DNA of 23,632 nt, taken from IMG/VR virus record IMGVR_UViG_3300002835_001105, positions 1 to 23,632 of that record. One strand, written 5' to 3'. The position numbers and the translations under genes are program-made. Shown in pieces: positions 16,037 to 22,798 of this stretch. The notes under the pieces are model-generated. The model did not search any database and was not told the origin of the DNA. It saw only the letters and a program-made list of their open reading frames with translations. Position 1 is the stretch's first letter; every line of letters begins with the position of its first letter. This stretch comes from a virus.

Positions 16037-18237
16037 TTTATATTTTTAAAGGGCGATCTAGGTAGTCTCATACCGTTAGAACCTCCTTTAGAGGACCCTA
16101 TATGTCTAAAAGGTCCCCAATTTAATTTACTAAATTTCTGGGAGTTATCCAACTTTTGTTCGCTAACCTCTACACGTTTAGCCAGTCCTCGGTTAGCTTG
16201 TTGAACCTTTGCAAAAGCTATAAGAGCACAAAAAGCTACCAGCCGGTCAACGTTGACTCCTTCCTGGTAAGCTTGCATCTCTTTTAAAAGCATGATGTCC
16301 GGAATCCTCTCTACACCATAGATTGTTTTTACAATCTCTCCATCTGGTTTGGTTTCATGGTCTAGCTCTTCTTTTAAATATTCAACCCCATAGGACAAGA
16401 GGTTTCCTTTAAAAATGGTTCCTACGTTCTTCCAGCCATATTCTTGGAATACATTTCGGTTAGCACCAAGATCTTTTAAGAATAGAATCATGTCTTTAGG
16501 TACTAGGTAACGCTGTTTCTTCTTTGATATCATGTACTGGATGAACAGAGCTACGTTATTCTCCACTATAGTCCAGGCGTTATACCACTCTATAAGCAAC
16601 TCAAGTCTTTCATGAGTTTTGTTAAGATCATCAAACCTGCCACACCAGCTTGCCACTATCTTATCCCGCTCAATAATGTTGGTAACCTTTCCATTGCCCT
16701 CATCTTTGATTACTTCCACCGGGTTTTTATAAACGTAGATGGCACAAAGAGATTCTGATGTAGTGGTCTTTCCTTCTCCCACCGGGTCAACCGATGCATA
16801 ATACATCCCAAACTGAGGATCTTTTACAGGTCTCTCATACACACAAATAACACCTTCTTTATCTTCTGTCTTTTTAGAAATAGGAAACTCCATAATAGGA
16901 ATCTTCCTGGATGGTTTATCTATGATCTTTCCTTCTGCATTTCTTGATAAGTCTAAATACTCAACAGAATACTCTTTATCCTGTATACGCTGTATTTGTT
17001 TAGATACAAGATGCGGAGGAAACTTAGATTCTTTTCTTGTTGCAAAAGCTTCTTCTATGTTAGTTGGTTTCTGAGATATACGAAGCTGATACTGTTCAGG
17101 AGTAAGATCTCTTTTCCATTTTATTCTTTCTTCTATGATTGCTTCTAGAGCTTCTTCAACTTTTGAGTTACCATACTCATCTATAAAGGGAGGCATACTC
17201 CACTGCTCAGGAATAAACAGTCCTGTTTTTCCAAGTGTACCTTCCTTGTCTATAAGATTAGAATCTACTGCATAGATATCATTTGCTTCTGGTTGAAGTA
17301 CCATTAGTTTTAATGGTTCACATGCATCAAGATCACCCACTGAGCCGGCAGCAATAAACATACCAGTGGTAATCATACCACTCTGCATAGCTGGTCTCAT
17401 ATACTCATAGGTAAGATCCATCTTTGGAGCAATGCCGGCCTCCTCATGAAAGAAGTAAGTACACGGACCACCCACACCATTTGTTGGATCTTTTTCAAAA
17501 GAGGTTCCAGTAATAATAGATTTATTACCCTTATGTGTATCTCTTCCTCCAATCCTTACCTTAATACGTTGTTGCCAAGAAAATACTTTATCTGGATCAC
17601 TTGGTCTATACCAAGCAGTGTGTTCATTCAAAAAAGTTCTATACTCAGTAAGCATACGCCAAGTACCTTTCTCTGAAATGTAATCTTTAAGACTAGCACC
17701 TATTTTTAGTACAGCACCATTTTCAAACCAGTACATATTTATAAGCTTTGCAGCATGAAAATATGAAGAAGCTATCTGACGTTTTTTTAGAATAGCTGAG
17801 TGCCTGTAGTGTAATTCAGCAAGCAGCTCATATAAAGCCATGTGATACTGAGCGTCTCTTACTTTAGCAAAGTCAAAACGTTTTTCTTCTTTGTCATAGA
17901 TAGGAAGAAAGTTTAGCCACATGTAGTAGTCCCGACTGATATACCATACATTGTCGTTGTTTTTGACAATAATGCCTGATTTACACTTCAGTTTCTGATC
18001 ATCCCAGTAGTTTATAAAATCTTTAGTCTTTACAGGAGCTGGACAGTAATATCCATTCTTCTGGTACTTTCTTGCTTCAGCATTAAAGATTAAACTACTT
18101 TCATCAAACTGATATTTACCAGGTTCTTTAAAACAAGACAATACGAAGTCCCTAAACTCTTCTCTTGTATAAAAAGTAGTAAGGTCCCATTGACCTTTAT
18201 CATAAGTAGGAACTTCTATGTAGTAATTACTTTTCAC
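16033..18237 (-). CDS. terL: Large terminase subunit (TerL)
   Basis: A 734-residue DNA-packaging motor with N-terminal ATPase and C-terminal RNase H-like nuclease. The ATPase shows ILKKRQIASSYF at 149-160 where a Walker A of the RQxGxS type is expected, CTYFFHEEAG at 259-268 as Walker B with His in place of the usual Asp, and FIAAGSVGDLD at 294-304 as the coupling motif. The nuclease shows the expected acidic residues: Asp484 in YYASVDPVGEGK, Glu559 in TIVENN, and Asp664 in GVNVDRLVAF. The length suits large terminases. The start codon is GTG at 18237, overlapping the upstream 70-aa gene by 11 nt. The Walker A has no GKS/GKT, so it is a variant rather than a textbook motif. The TerL assignment is secure from the nuclease signature and gene order. 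Confidence 0.9.
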   Translation of the reverse strand: MKSNYYIEVPTYDKGQWDLTTFYTREEFRDFVLSCFKEPGKYQFDESSLIFNAEARKYQKNGYYCPAPVKTKDFINYWDDQKLKCKSGIIVKNNDNVWYISRDYYMWLNFLPIYDKEEKRFDFAKVRDAQYHMALYELLAELHYRHSAILKKRQIASSYFHAAKLINMYWFENGAVLKIGASLKDYISEKGTWRMLTEYRTFLNEHTAWYRPSDPDKVFSWQQRIKVRIGGRDTHKGNKSIITGTSFEKDPTNGVGGPCTYFFHEEAGIAPKMDLTYEYMRPAMQSGMITTGMFIAAGSVGDLDACEPLKLMVLQPEANDIYAVDSNLIDKEGTLGKTGLFIPEQWSMPPFIDEYGNSKVEEALEAIIEERIKWKRDLTPEQYQLRISQKPTNIEEAFATRKESKFPPHLVSKQIQRIQDKEYSVEYLDLSRNAEGKIIDKPSRKIPIMEFPISKKTEDKEGVICVYERPVKDPQFGMYYASVDPVGEGKTTTSESLCAIYVYKNPVEVIKDEGNGKVTNIIERDKIVASWCGRFDDLNKTHERLELLIEWYNAWTIVENNVALFIQYMISKKKQRYLVPKDMILFLKDLGANRNVFQEYGWKNVGTIFKGNLLSYGVEYLKEELDHETKPDGEIVKTIYGVERIPDIMLLKEMQAYQEGVNVDRLVAFCALIAFAKVQQANRGLAKRVEVSEQKLDNSQKFSKLNWGPFRHIGSSKGGSNGMRLPRSPFKNIK

Positions 18238-18439
18238 GAATTAGCTTTGCAATCTTACTTACTTCACCGCCAGTTTTTATTAATAACTCTGTAAGAGTAG
18301 AAATAGACTTACTACGCAATACTCCAGGAACATCTGGTTCACTCCAGTATGCTGTATACTTATCACGTGGAATAGCTGCCCAAGTCTTGGTAAATGTGTT
18401 ATAGTGAAACACGTAATCATAAAGTGTACTTTCTTCCAT
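18227..18439 (-). CDS. Small conserved-looking phage protein upstream of TerL
   Basis: A 70-residue protein: MEESTLYDYVFHYNTFTKTW, AAIPRDKYTAYWSEPDVPGV and RSKSISTLTELLIKTGGEVS are its successive segments. The pattern YVFHYN...W.AIPR..Y..YW.......VLRS.SI.TL.EL looks like a small protein often found near packaging genes in Bacteroidota phages. It overlaps TerL by 11 nt and follows the tRNA-Met gene. No functional motif is visible and a role in packaging is only suggested by position. Confidence 0.75.
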   Translation of the reverse strand: MEESTLYDYVFHYNTFTKTWAAIPRDKYTAYWSEPDVPGVLRSKSISTLTELLIKTGGEVSKIAKLIREK

Positions 18440-18456
18440 AAAATATAAGTTTATAG

Positions 18457-18527
18457 TTGCGGGGCTTAGAGTTGAACTAAGATCCCTGGGTTATGAGCCC
18501 AGTGTGCTACCATTACACTACCCCACA
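18457..18527 (-). tRNA. tRNA-Met (anticodon CAT)
   Basis: On the minus strand the acceptor TGTGGGG pairs with CCCCGCA (one G-U). The anticodon arm is CTGGG-CTCATAA-CCCAG with anticodon CAT. The T-arm is CTTAG-TTCAACT-CTAAG. The D-arm has the usual TGGTAG. The discriminator base is A and CCA is not encoded. The length is 71 nt. It is a standard elongator- or initiator-type Met tRNA; which one cannot be decided here. Confidence 0.92.
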
Positions 18528-18534
18528 ATAAAGA

Positions 18535-18570
18535 GTGCAGTGGGAGACGTCACCCCTGCGGCTACTGCAC
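18535..18570 (-). other. Hairpin between the two tRNA-type elements
   Basis: A perfect 7-bp stem, GTGCAGT (minus strand 18570-18564) with ACTGCAC (18541-18535), encloses a GGGG/TCCC inner stem around the loop TGACGTC. It lies in the 59-nt spacer between the tRNA-like element and tRNA-Met. No U-tract follows, so it is more likely a processing structure of a tRNA precursor than a terminator. Confidence 0.45.
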
Positions 18571-18586
18571 GTTTTATCCGCTTTAG

Positions 18587-18730
18587 CTGTAAGGGGTTGA
18601 GTCGAACAACCATGTGGTCTTTAGGATCAGGACAGCTACTAGTATTGTGGTCAACCCATTATCCTGTCTTTATCAGAGCGTCCACACCCTCGAGACAAGA
18701 GGGCACGTCTGCCAGTTTCGTCACCTTACA
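18587..18730 (-). tRNA. Enlarged tRNA-like element with a long extra segment
   Basis: On the minus strand a perfect 7-bp acceptor (TGTAAGG with CCTTACA) encloses a class-II-type D-arm (ACG-AAACTGGCAGA-CGT), an anticodon-like arm CCCTC-TTGTCTC-GAGGG and a standard T-arm GGTTG-TTCGACT-CAACC. Between the anticodon-like arm and the T-arm lie 75 nt (18612-18686), where a normal tRNA has 5 to about 20. Within this segment TGTGG/CCACA and GACAG/CTGTC can pair. The anticodon position reads GTC (Asp), but the base after it is U and the D-arm is Leu/Ser-like, so amino-acid identity is not safe. It starts directly after the stop of the preceding gene. It may be a functional tRNA with an expanded variable arm, an interrupted or intron-bearing tRNA, or a decaying one. 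Confidence 0.55.
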
Positions 18731-19243
18731 TTATTGATCATAAGCTAAGTTCTGTCCTCCCCTTACTTGGCTTTGCTGCTCTTCTTCCAGATCTCGTAAC
18801 GTACCTTTAAAACTCTGCCTGATGGACTCAAATTTTGCGGCTGCATTAACAAGAGCCGTAATGTTGCCATCTCTGCCGTGTTCAATCTCTGTGGTTTCCA
18901 TATACTTCGCAAGCCTATCAAGCATTGCTTTAATACCCATGTATGCTCTATACGTTGGTGTCTGGTAGAGCTTTTCACACATCTTAATGCCGTTTGCAAT
19001 AAGATCATCATCAAGGGAGAAATCAGCGTCAATCTCTCTAAGAATAATTTCTTCTTTCTCGGTTTCCGGTACATCAAAAAAGGGATTAAGGTCAGGGTTA
19101 GGACAAGTCATATAAAACAGATAAGCATATATCTGTAAATGTTCAGTTGGATATGCATCCATTATATCTTTTAAAAACTTTAAGGTATAGCAGTGTTCTG
19201 ATGCTGTTACCTTTCCGTTTTGTATATCAAATAGTCTTATCAT
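18731..19243 (-). CDS. Conserved-looking phage protein upstream of tRNA genes
   Basis: A 170-residue, mostly helical protein starting at the ATG at 19243 (MIRLFDIQNGKVTASEHCYT); a TTG two codons earlier is less likely. It continues LKFLKDIMDAYPTEHLQIYA, with MTCPNPDLNPFFDVPE at 46-61 and a charged helical C-terminus (EIEHGRDGNITALVNAAAKF, SFKGTLRDLEEEQQSQVRGG). No catalytic motif is seen. Location two genes before TerL and the helical character would suit a small terminase or a packaging or assembly factor, but no DNA-binding motif is evident. Its stop is at the very edge of the tRNA-like gene. Confidence 0.75.
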   Translation of the reverse strand: MIRLFDIQNGKVTASEHCYTLKFLKDIMDAYPTEHLQIYAYLFYMTCPNPDLNPFFDVPETEKEEIILREIDADFSLDDDLIANGIKMCEKLYQTPTYRAYMGIKAMLDRLAKYMETTEIEHGRDGNITALVNAAAKFESIRQSFKGTLRDLEEEQQSQVRGGQNLAYDQ

Positions 19244-19469
19244 CTTCAAAAGGTTTAGGTTTTATTGTTTCTCCTGCTGTTGGATTTCCATACACACGTA
19301 TATCATTTTGGTCTACTGTTCTTAATTCACCACTATGATAAAACCTAACAATAAACTGTGGATTAGAATGAATAGAGCCGGCAATCATAAACAGGGCAAC
19401 ACCATAACCAAGCTCTCTGACTTCTACATCAAAAGGATTAAGTATTTCATGTATAGTCTGTACAATCAT
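19227..19469 (-). CDS. Small beta-rich protein
   Basis: An 80-residue protein with alternating hydrophobic residues (GYGVALFMIAGSIHSNPQFIV, then FYHSGELRTVDQNDIRVYGN). The layout of short strands, then GE(L)R..DQNDIRVYGNPTAG, resembles small SH3- or KOW-like beta-barrel proteins of phages. Its ATG shares one base with the nuclease stop (TAATG), and its TGA lies 17 nt inside the next gene. No function can be assigned. Confidence 0.68.
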   Translation of the reverse strand: MIVQTIHEILNPFDVEVRELGYGVALFMIAGSIHSNPQFIVRFYHSGELRTVDQNDIRVYGNPTAGETIKPKPFEDDKTI

Positions 19470-20299
19470 TATTTAGCTTTTAATTTATTACGGTTATCTT
19501 CTAACCAGTGTAAAAGACTAATTACTTCCTGCTTAAAAAAAGGAAGATCATATTGTACAATATCTTTTACTATTGGATCACCATTTGTATCTAGTGCAGT
19601 GATTGGATTACCAAACTTATCTTTATCTACTTCTTCAAAAAGAATGTGATGAATAGTAAGACTACCAAACTTAAGCCTGGGGTTATGCTTAAGAATAATA
19701 AACATATAAAGAGATAACTGTAAAGCGTAATGATTAAAGTTACAATCATCAAGATGAGAAACAGGAGCAAGCATTTTTTGAGTAACGCCTTCCCAGTTTG
19801 TAAATCCTTCTACTTTAATCTCTTTGTTTGTCTTATAGTCTGTAATGTGTACAGCTCCGTCTACTACTTCTACCAAGTCTGACTGACCACATAGTCCTGC
19901 TGATTTTAAGTATACCATGTGTTCAGGGTATACACCATTTGCAAGCTTTTGATTTGGAGATAATTTAATACCATCTTTTTCTATTGGCTTTACAACAGGA
20001 ACTACAAAGCCATGTCTTTCCATAGTTGACAGTTCACATATATCTCTTTCTCTGCAGTTATGATACCAGGTACCAAGAGTTGTTGCTCTATTTGCTTCTG
20101 ACTTCCAAGCTTCTTTGATAGCTTCTGGAGTCATGCCGTACCATTTAGATTTTTTACTTTTACTTGTTTTAGCAGCTATAGTGTCAGCGTCAAATGGTTG
20201 TTTAAAGTTTGATATAAACGAGGTTACACTTAGCCAGTCAATTCCGTCTGGCTCTATACTGCTGTATTTGTGATGTTGAGGAGTGAACGTTATTATCAT
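19469..20299 (-). CDS. PD-(D/E)XK (RecB/Cas4-like) nuclease
   Basis: A 276-residue protein from the ATG at 20299; an upstream TTG four codons earlier is less likely. Motifs in order: GTWYH at 76-80, YPEH with Glu126, GQSD with Asp141, ITDYKTNKE with Asp154 and Lys156, and YALQLSLY with Gln194. These are the expected conserved residues of the PD-(D/E)XK exonuclease fold, in which Asp and Lys of the D-x-K motif hold the metal and the catalytic Lys, and Q...Y is the RecB-family motif. The protein may trim or recombine phage DNA. It overlaps the upstream gene by 62 nt and is coupled to the 80-aa gene downstream by TAATG. No helicase or annealing partner is visible in the window. Confidence 0.85.
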   Translation of the reverse strand: MIITFTPQHHKYSSIEPDGIDWLSVTSFISNFKQPFDADTIAAKTSKSKKSKWYGMTPEAIKEAWKSEANRATTLGTWYHNCRERDICELSTMERHGFVVPVVKPIEKDGIKLSPNQKLANGVYPEHMVYLKSAGLCGQSDLVEVVDGAVHITDYKTNKEIKVEGFTNWEGVTQKMLAPVSHLDDCNFNHYALQLSLYMFIILKHNPRLKFGSLTIHHILFEEVDKDKFGNPITALDTNGDPIVKDIVQYDLPFFKQEVISLLHWLEDNRNKLKAK

Positions 20300-20678
20300 G
20301 GTTGAATCCAATTGGGTTATTCATAGGGGTGGAGGATATTTGACGTAAAACTTCTTGTGGACTATGAAAGGTTGCATAAAACCTTCCTGAGAATTTATCA
20401 AACACCACAGAGCGGTGCTTACTTATTTTATTTTTACTGTTTACGTATTCTTCTATTGAGCTGATGCAATCTTTTTTAAACCACTTTTTTACCTTGATCT
20501 GTTTGACCAGGACCTCTTTTTTTTCTGGATATAGCTCACCACCTTCTATCTTTTGATAGATGGTCTTTGTCTTGTAGATTGAGTGAACTACATCTAGTGC
20601 TATCGTTTCTTCCGGTCTCAAAGGCCAAGCTTCTGATTTAGATAATCTTCTTCTTGCTGACTCATCTCTGCTTTCCAT
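20238..20678 (-). CDS. Unknown basic protein preceding the nuclease
   Basis: A 146-residue protein that I do not recognise. It overlaps the cysteine-rich gene upstream by 61 nt and the nuclease downstream by 62 nt. The overlaps are unusually long, so the true start could be further downstream (for example a GTG near residue 30). Visible features are a basic and aromatic middle (EKKEVLVKQIKVKKWFKK), VVFDKFSGRFYATFHSPQEV, and a Ser/Asn/Arg tail in the overlapped end. The middle 80 residues look like real protein. Possible role: a nuclease accessory or DNA-binding protein. Confidence 0.55.
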   Translation of the reverse strand: MESRDESARRRLSKSEAWPLRPEETIALDVVHSIYKTKTIYQKIEGGELYPEKKEVLVKQIKVKKWFKKDCISSIEEYVNSKNKISKHRSVVFDKFSGRFYATFHSPQEVLRQISSTPMNNPIGFNHDNNVHSSTSQIQQYRARRN

Positions 20679-20947
20679 TTTCCAAGCGGACAGTCAGAGC
20701 TTAATGATCTGGTTTTAAATCCAAGAGAACAACCACATCCACCTTTTGTCTGATTACAACACGGAGTTGTACCTGCAACTACACACCCAGAGTCTGCCTC
20801 TGTGTAGAGGTCACACTTTCTGCAGATACTCATTCTTTCTTTAGCTATTTCTTCAACATCTTCTCTTTTAAAGATGGAGTTCGTAACACCTTCAAGTATC
20901 TGATTCTTTGCTTTCCAGATCCGTATTATGTTCTCTTTTAGACTCAT
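20618..20947 (-). CDS. Cysteine-rich zinc-binding-type phage protein
   Basis: A 109-residue protein. Residues 1-38 are a helical N-terminus ending in AKERMSIC. From there come CRKC, GC, TPCCNQTKGGCGC and SSDCPLGKW, giving a set of nine cysteines between residues 42 and 86 that would bind one or two Zn ions. The pattern ICRKC.........C....CCNQTKGGCGC.L..K.....CP..KW is seen in small zinc-binding proteins of phages. The C-terminus is charged. The start overlaps the IHF-like gene upstream by 56 nt. It might act as a transcription or replication cofactor, by family habit only. Confidence 0.75.
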   Translation of the reverse strand: MSLKENIIRIWKAKNQILEGVTNSIFKREDVEEIAKERMSICRKCDLYTEADSGCVVAGTTPCCNQTKGGCGCSLGFKTRSLSSDCPLGKWKAEMSQQEEDYLNQKLGL

Positions 20948-21302
20948 TTTTATGCATCTTTATAAACTCAGCTCTCTGGCTTTCCTCTGCCATAAGCTTT
21001 TTTAAATTTTTTAGATCAAACAAAGTTTCTGCAGTTTTATACCTTGCTGTTATTTTCTGCAATCCTTTTTGTTTGTTATTCTCTTCAAACTTCTCAAGCA
21101 TATCAATCTTGTCATCTAGCTTCCAGTGTTTTGTCACAAAATCTCCAAGATTTGAGACATGTATTCTGGGGTGTTTCAAACTACTCAAGCTTTTTCTTAC
21201 TTCTTGCCAGTAATAAGAAACAATAGCTGAAACTGCTTCTTCACTAAGAGCAGTATCTTTTGCTACTTCGGGTATAAACTCTTTTGCTTTACGAGGACGC
21301 AA
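20892..21302 (-). CDS. IHF/HU-like DNA-bending protein
   Basis: A 136-residue protein. The start codon is TTG at 21302; the next in-frame stop upstream is at 21345-21347 and there is no ATG in between, so a TTG start is likely. The N-terminal 60 residues fit the HU/IHF body: KEFIPEVAKDTALSEEAVSA forms the helix-turn-helix dimerisation part and HPRIHVSNLGDFVTKHW gives the turn and first beta strand, with LGDF in place of the GFG motif. The flexible DNA-clamping arm with RNPxTG is not visible. It seems replaced by a longer helix and a basic, Ser/Glu tail. Virus-encoded IHF-like proteins with such divergence occur in crAss-like phages. It overlaps the preceding gene by 14 nt. Confidence 0.65.
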   Translation of the reverse strand: MRPRKAKEFIPEVAKDTALSEEAVSAIVSYYWQEVRKSLSSLKHPRIHVSNLGDFVTKHWKLDDKIDMLEKFEENNKQKGLQKITARYKTAETLFDLKNLKKLMAEESQRAEFIKMHKNESKREHNTDLESKESDT

Positions 21303-21654
21303 CGCATAAGAATTTAAAGTCCAGTAATATGTTTCCTGCAGAGCTTACCTTCATGTCCGGATGGATATAGATCTTCTTCTTGTTTTTGCCTTCTTTCTTT
21401 ATCAAATTCTTTTTCTCGGCTTTGGTCAGACAGTTACGTACAGACTGAGTAGAAGAAAAAATCTTTTTCTCATATGCTTTGTTACAGAAACTTGTTAATT
21501 CCTGGTCTCCTTCTATAGCAAGTAGAGTCAGACAGTTTAGATCTGCTTCACTTACCGGTATATCATACAGGTAGCAGTGCGTAAGAATTTGATACTTGAC
21601 AGCTTGCCAAGTATTCATCCTCACTCTTTTTTCCACCTGATTAACTATTGCCAT
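21289..21654 (-). CDS. Winged-helix-like protein
   Basis: A 121-residue protein. After MNTWQAVKYQILTHCYLYD comes a helical bundle (VSEADLNCLTLLAIEGDQEL). Then FSSTQSVRNCLTKAEKKNLI looks like a helix-turn-helix with a recognition helix, followed by KKEGKNKKKIYIHPDMKVS, a beta-wing-like hairpin, and LLDFKFLCVASS at the end. This fits a small winged-helix DNA-binding protein, though I cannot name the family. It is coupled to the acetyltransferase gene by TAATG and overlaps the IHF-like gene by 14 nt. Being in the same unit as an IHF-like protein suggests work on phage DNA or transcription. Confidence 0.65.
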   Translation of the reverse strand: MAIVNQVEKRVRMNTWQAVKYQILTHCYLYDIPVSEADLNCLTLLAIEGDQELTSFCNKAYEKKIFSSTQSVRNCLTKAEKKNLIKKEGKNKKKIYIHPDMKVSSAGNILLDFKFLCVASS

Positions 21655-22085
21655 TATACTTCCATTTTAAAACTCATATAATCTTCTCCGGTCTTACCCC
21701 AGTTTTTATGAAGCACTACCGGTTCTGCTCCAAGATTTTCAAAGATGTGCCAGCTGGCTCCTTTCCTTGCTTCTCCTATTAGATACTCATATCTCATGTC
21801 TTTTGCCCAGTCCAGAACGGTGGTGATCAACTGATAACCCAGACCTTGACCGCGGTGAAATGGCAGGACCGTAAAACTATCTATGTGTACTACGTTATCA
21901 CTTTGCCAGGTCATGATAGCTTCTGCTGCCAGACCTTTTTTGTCCTTAAACCAAATACCCTGGCACTCTTTGTTTTCGTTGAGCATGTATACTTTATACT
22001 TCTCGTCCCAACGTAGTTCTTTGGGATGCTCACGCTCAAAGATGTATGTCTCTCTGTAGTCTCTAAGCTTATAGAGCGTGTTCAT
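21654..22085 (-). CDS. GNAT-family N-acetyltransferase
   Basis: A 143-residue protein with the GNAT layout. Motif A is at about 70-85, SFTVLPFHRGQGLGYQLI, with the R/Q-x-x-G-x-G/A acetyl-CoA pyrophosphate-binding loop as RGQGLG (78-83). It is followed by a long helix (TTVLDWAKDMRYEYLIGEAR) and a C-terminal strand/helix (SWHIFENLGAEPVVLHKNWG) typical of motif B. The length is normal for the family. The substrate is not visible: it may be a protein amine or a small molecule. Phage GNATs have been linked to modification of host proteins or phage products, but nothing here fixes the target. TAATG overlaps couple it to genes on both sides. Confidence 0.85.
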   Translation of the reverse strand: MNTLYKLRDYRETYIFEREHPKELRWDEKYKVYMLNENKECQGIWFKDKKGLAAEAIMTWQSDNVVHIDSFTVLPFHRGQGLGYQLITTVLDWAKDMRYEYLIGEARKGASWHIFENLGAEPVVLHKNWGKTGEDYMSFKMEV

Positions 22086-22339
22086 TACTTATCTTTTTTC
22101 AGGGACCGGGGTGCTTTTGGTTCATCATCTTCTTCGTTCTGGCTCGCAGGATTAGTAAGCTGAGCTATAAAAGCCAGTGCTTTGAGCTCTTCAGCTCTAC
22201 CTACTGCCATTGCAGTATTTAGTTCCTGAAGCTCAAGCTGTACTTTCTTTACCTCAATTTGTTCTTGGAAGAATGCTATTACCTCTTCTTTGGTTGGAGG
22301 AGTCTTTTGCTCTTCTTGTTCTAGTTGTTCAGTGCTCAT
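22085..22339 (-). CDS. Small acidic helical protein
   Basis: An 84-residue protein: a charged N-terminus (MSTEQLEQEEQKTPPTKEEV), a helix (IAFFQEQIEVKKVQLELQEL, then NTAMAVGRAEELKALAFIA), and a charged, disordered tail (EEDDEPKAPRSLKKDK). The middle probably forms a coiled coil or helical hairpin. It shares one base with the acetyltransferase start (TAATG). Family unknown. The leader upstream of its ATG carries AAAACCAACC. Confidence 0.72.
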   Translation of the reverse strand: MSTEQLEQEEQKTPPTKEEVIAFFQEQIEVKKVQLELQELNTAMAVGRAEELKALAFIAQLTNPASQNEEDDEPKAPRSLKKDK

Positions 22340-22350
22340 ATAGGTTGGTT

Positions 22351-22641
22351 TTAAAAATTAAGATCCTCGGCTGGCTTAGAGCCTTCCTGAGTATGATATA
22401 ATTGAAAAATAGTCTGGAACTCTGTGTACGGGGTATCTATAATATAAGAGTCCCCCTGGTCAGTAAAGACCGTGGTACAGTTATACACTGTCTCTTCTTC
22501 ATCGTCAGTGGTTAACTTACAGGCAACAACAATATCTAGGTGGAAAGCAAAAGGTAGCCACTTACCTTTATCAGTTAGGCCCATTAGATCGGCTCTATCT
22601 AAATCCATCGTATGGCAATGGATGTTACAGGTGTGTATCAT
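22351..22641 (-). CDS. First gene of the operon, unknown function
   Basis: A 96-residue protein with MIHTCNIHCHTMDLDRADLM at the start, then FAFHLDIVVACKLTTDDEEE, VYNCTTVFTDQGDSYIIDTP and an end rich in Phe, Gln and Tyr. Cys5, His9 and His11 near the N-terminus could bind metal. Beta-rich composition, no recognised motif. It is the first gene after the promoter at 22669-22700, with the leader AATAAACCGACC just before the ATG. As the first product of this operon it may be made early, but function is unknown. Confidence 0.7.
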   Translation of the reverse strand: MIHTCNIHCHTMDLDRADLMGLTDKGKWLPFAFHLDIVVACKLTTDDEEETVYNCTTVFTDQGDSYIIDTPYTEFQTIFQLYHTQEGSKPAEDLNF

Positions 22642-22668
22642 AAGGTCGGTTTATTAAGGTCTACACTT

Positions 22669-22700
22669 ATAATATACTTAATAAGTTTAAACTCTCCAAA
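22669..22700 (-). promoter_or_regulatory. Bacteroidota-type promoter of the small-gene operon
   Basis: On the minus strand TTTG (22700-22697) is followed after exactly 20 nt by TATATTAT (22676-22669), the Bacteroidota -33/-7 layout. TTTGGAGA-N15-GTATATTAT is shared with the promoter at 6169-6200. The spacer contains the 10-bp palindrome AGTTTAAACT (22684-22693), a possible operator. The first gene starts at 22641, about 28 nt downstream of the -7 element. Confidence 0.72.
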
Positions 22701-22798
22701 TTTACCTTCTTAATTATAGAGGTTAGCTTTTAACTTTTCAACACATGTGTAAAAAACAACAAAAACGCAGAAAAAGATGCTTGTAGTATGTAGAGGTC

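Noticed and set aside
18763-19077. 104-codon minus-strand frame inside the 170-aa gene
   Set aside because: It overlaps a better frame on the same strand that is joined to its neighbours and has a natural protein composition.
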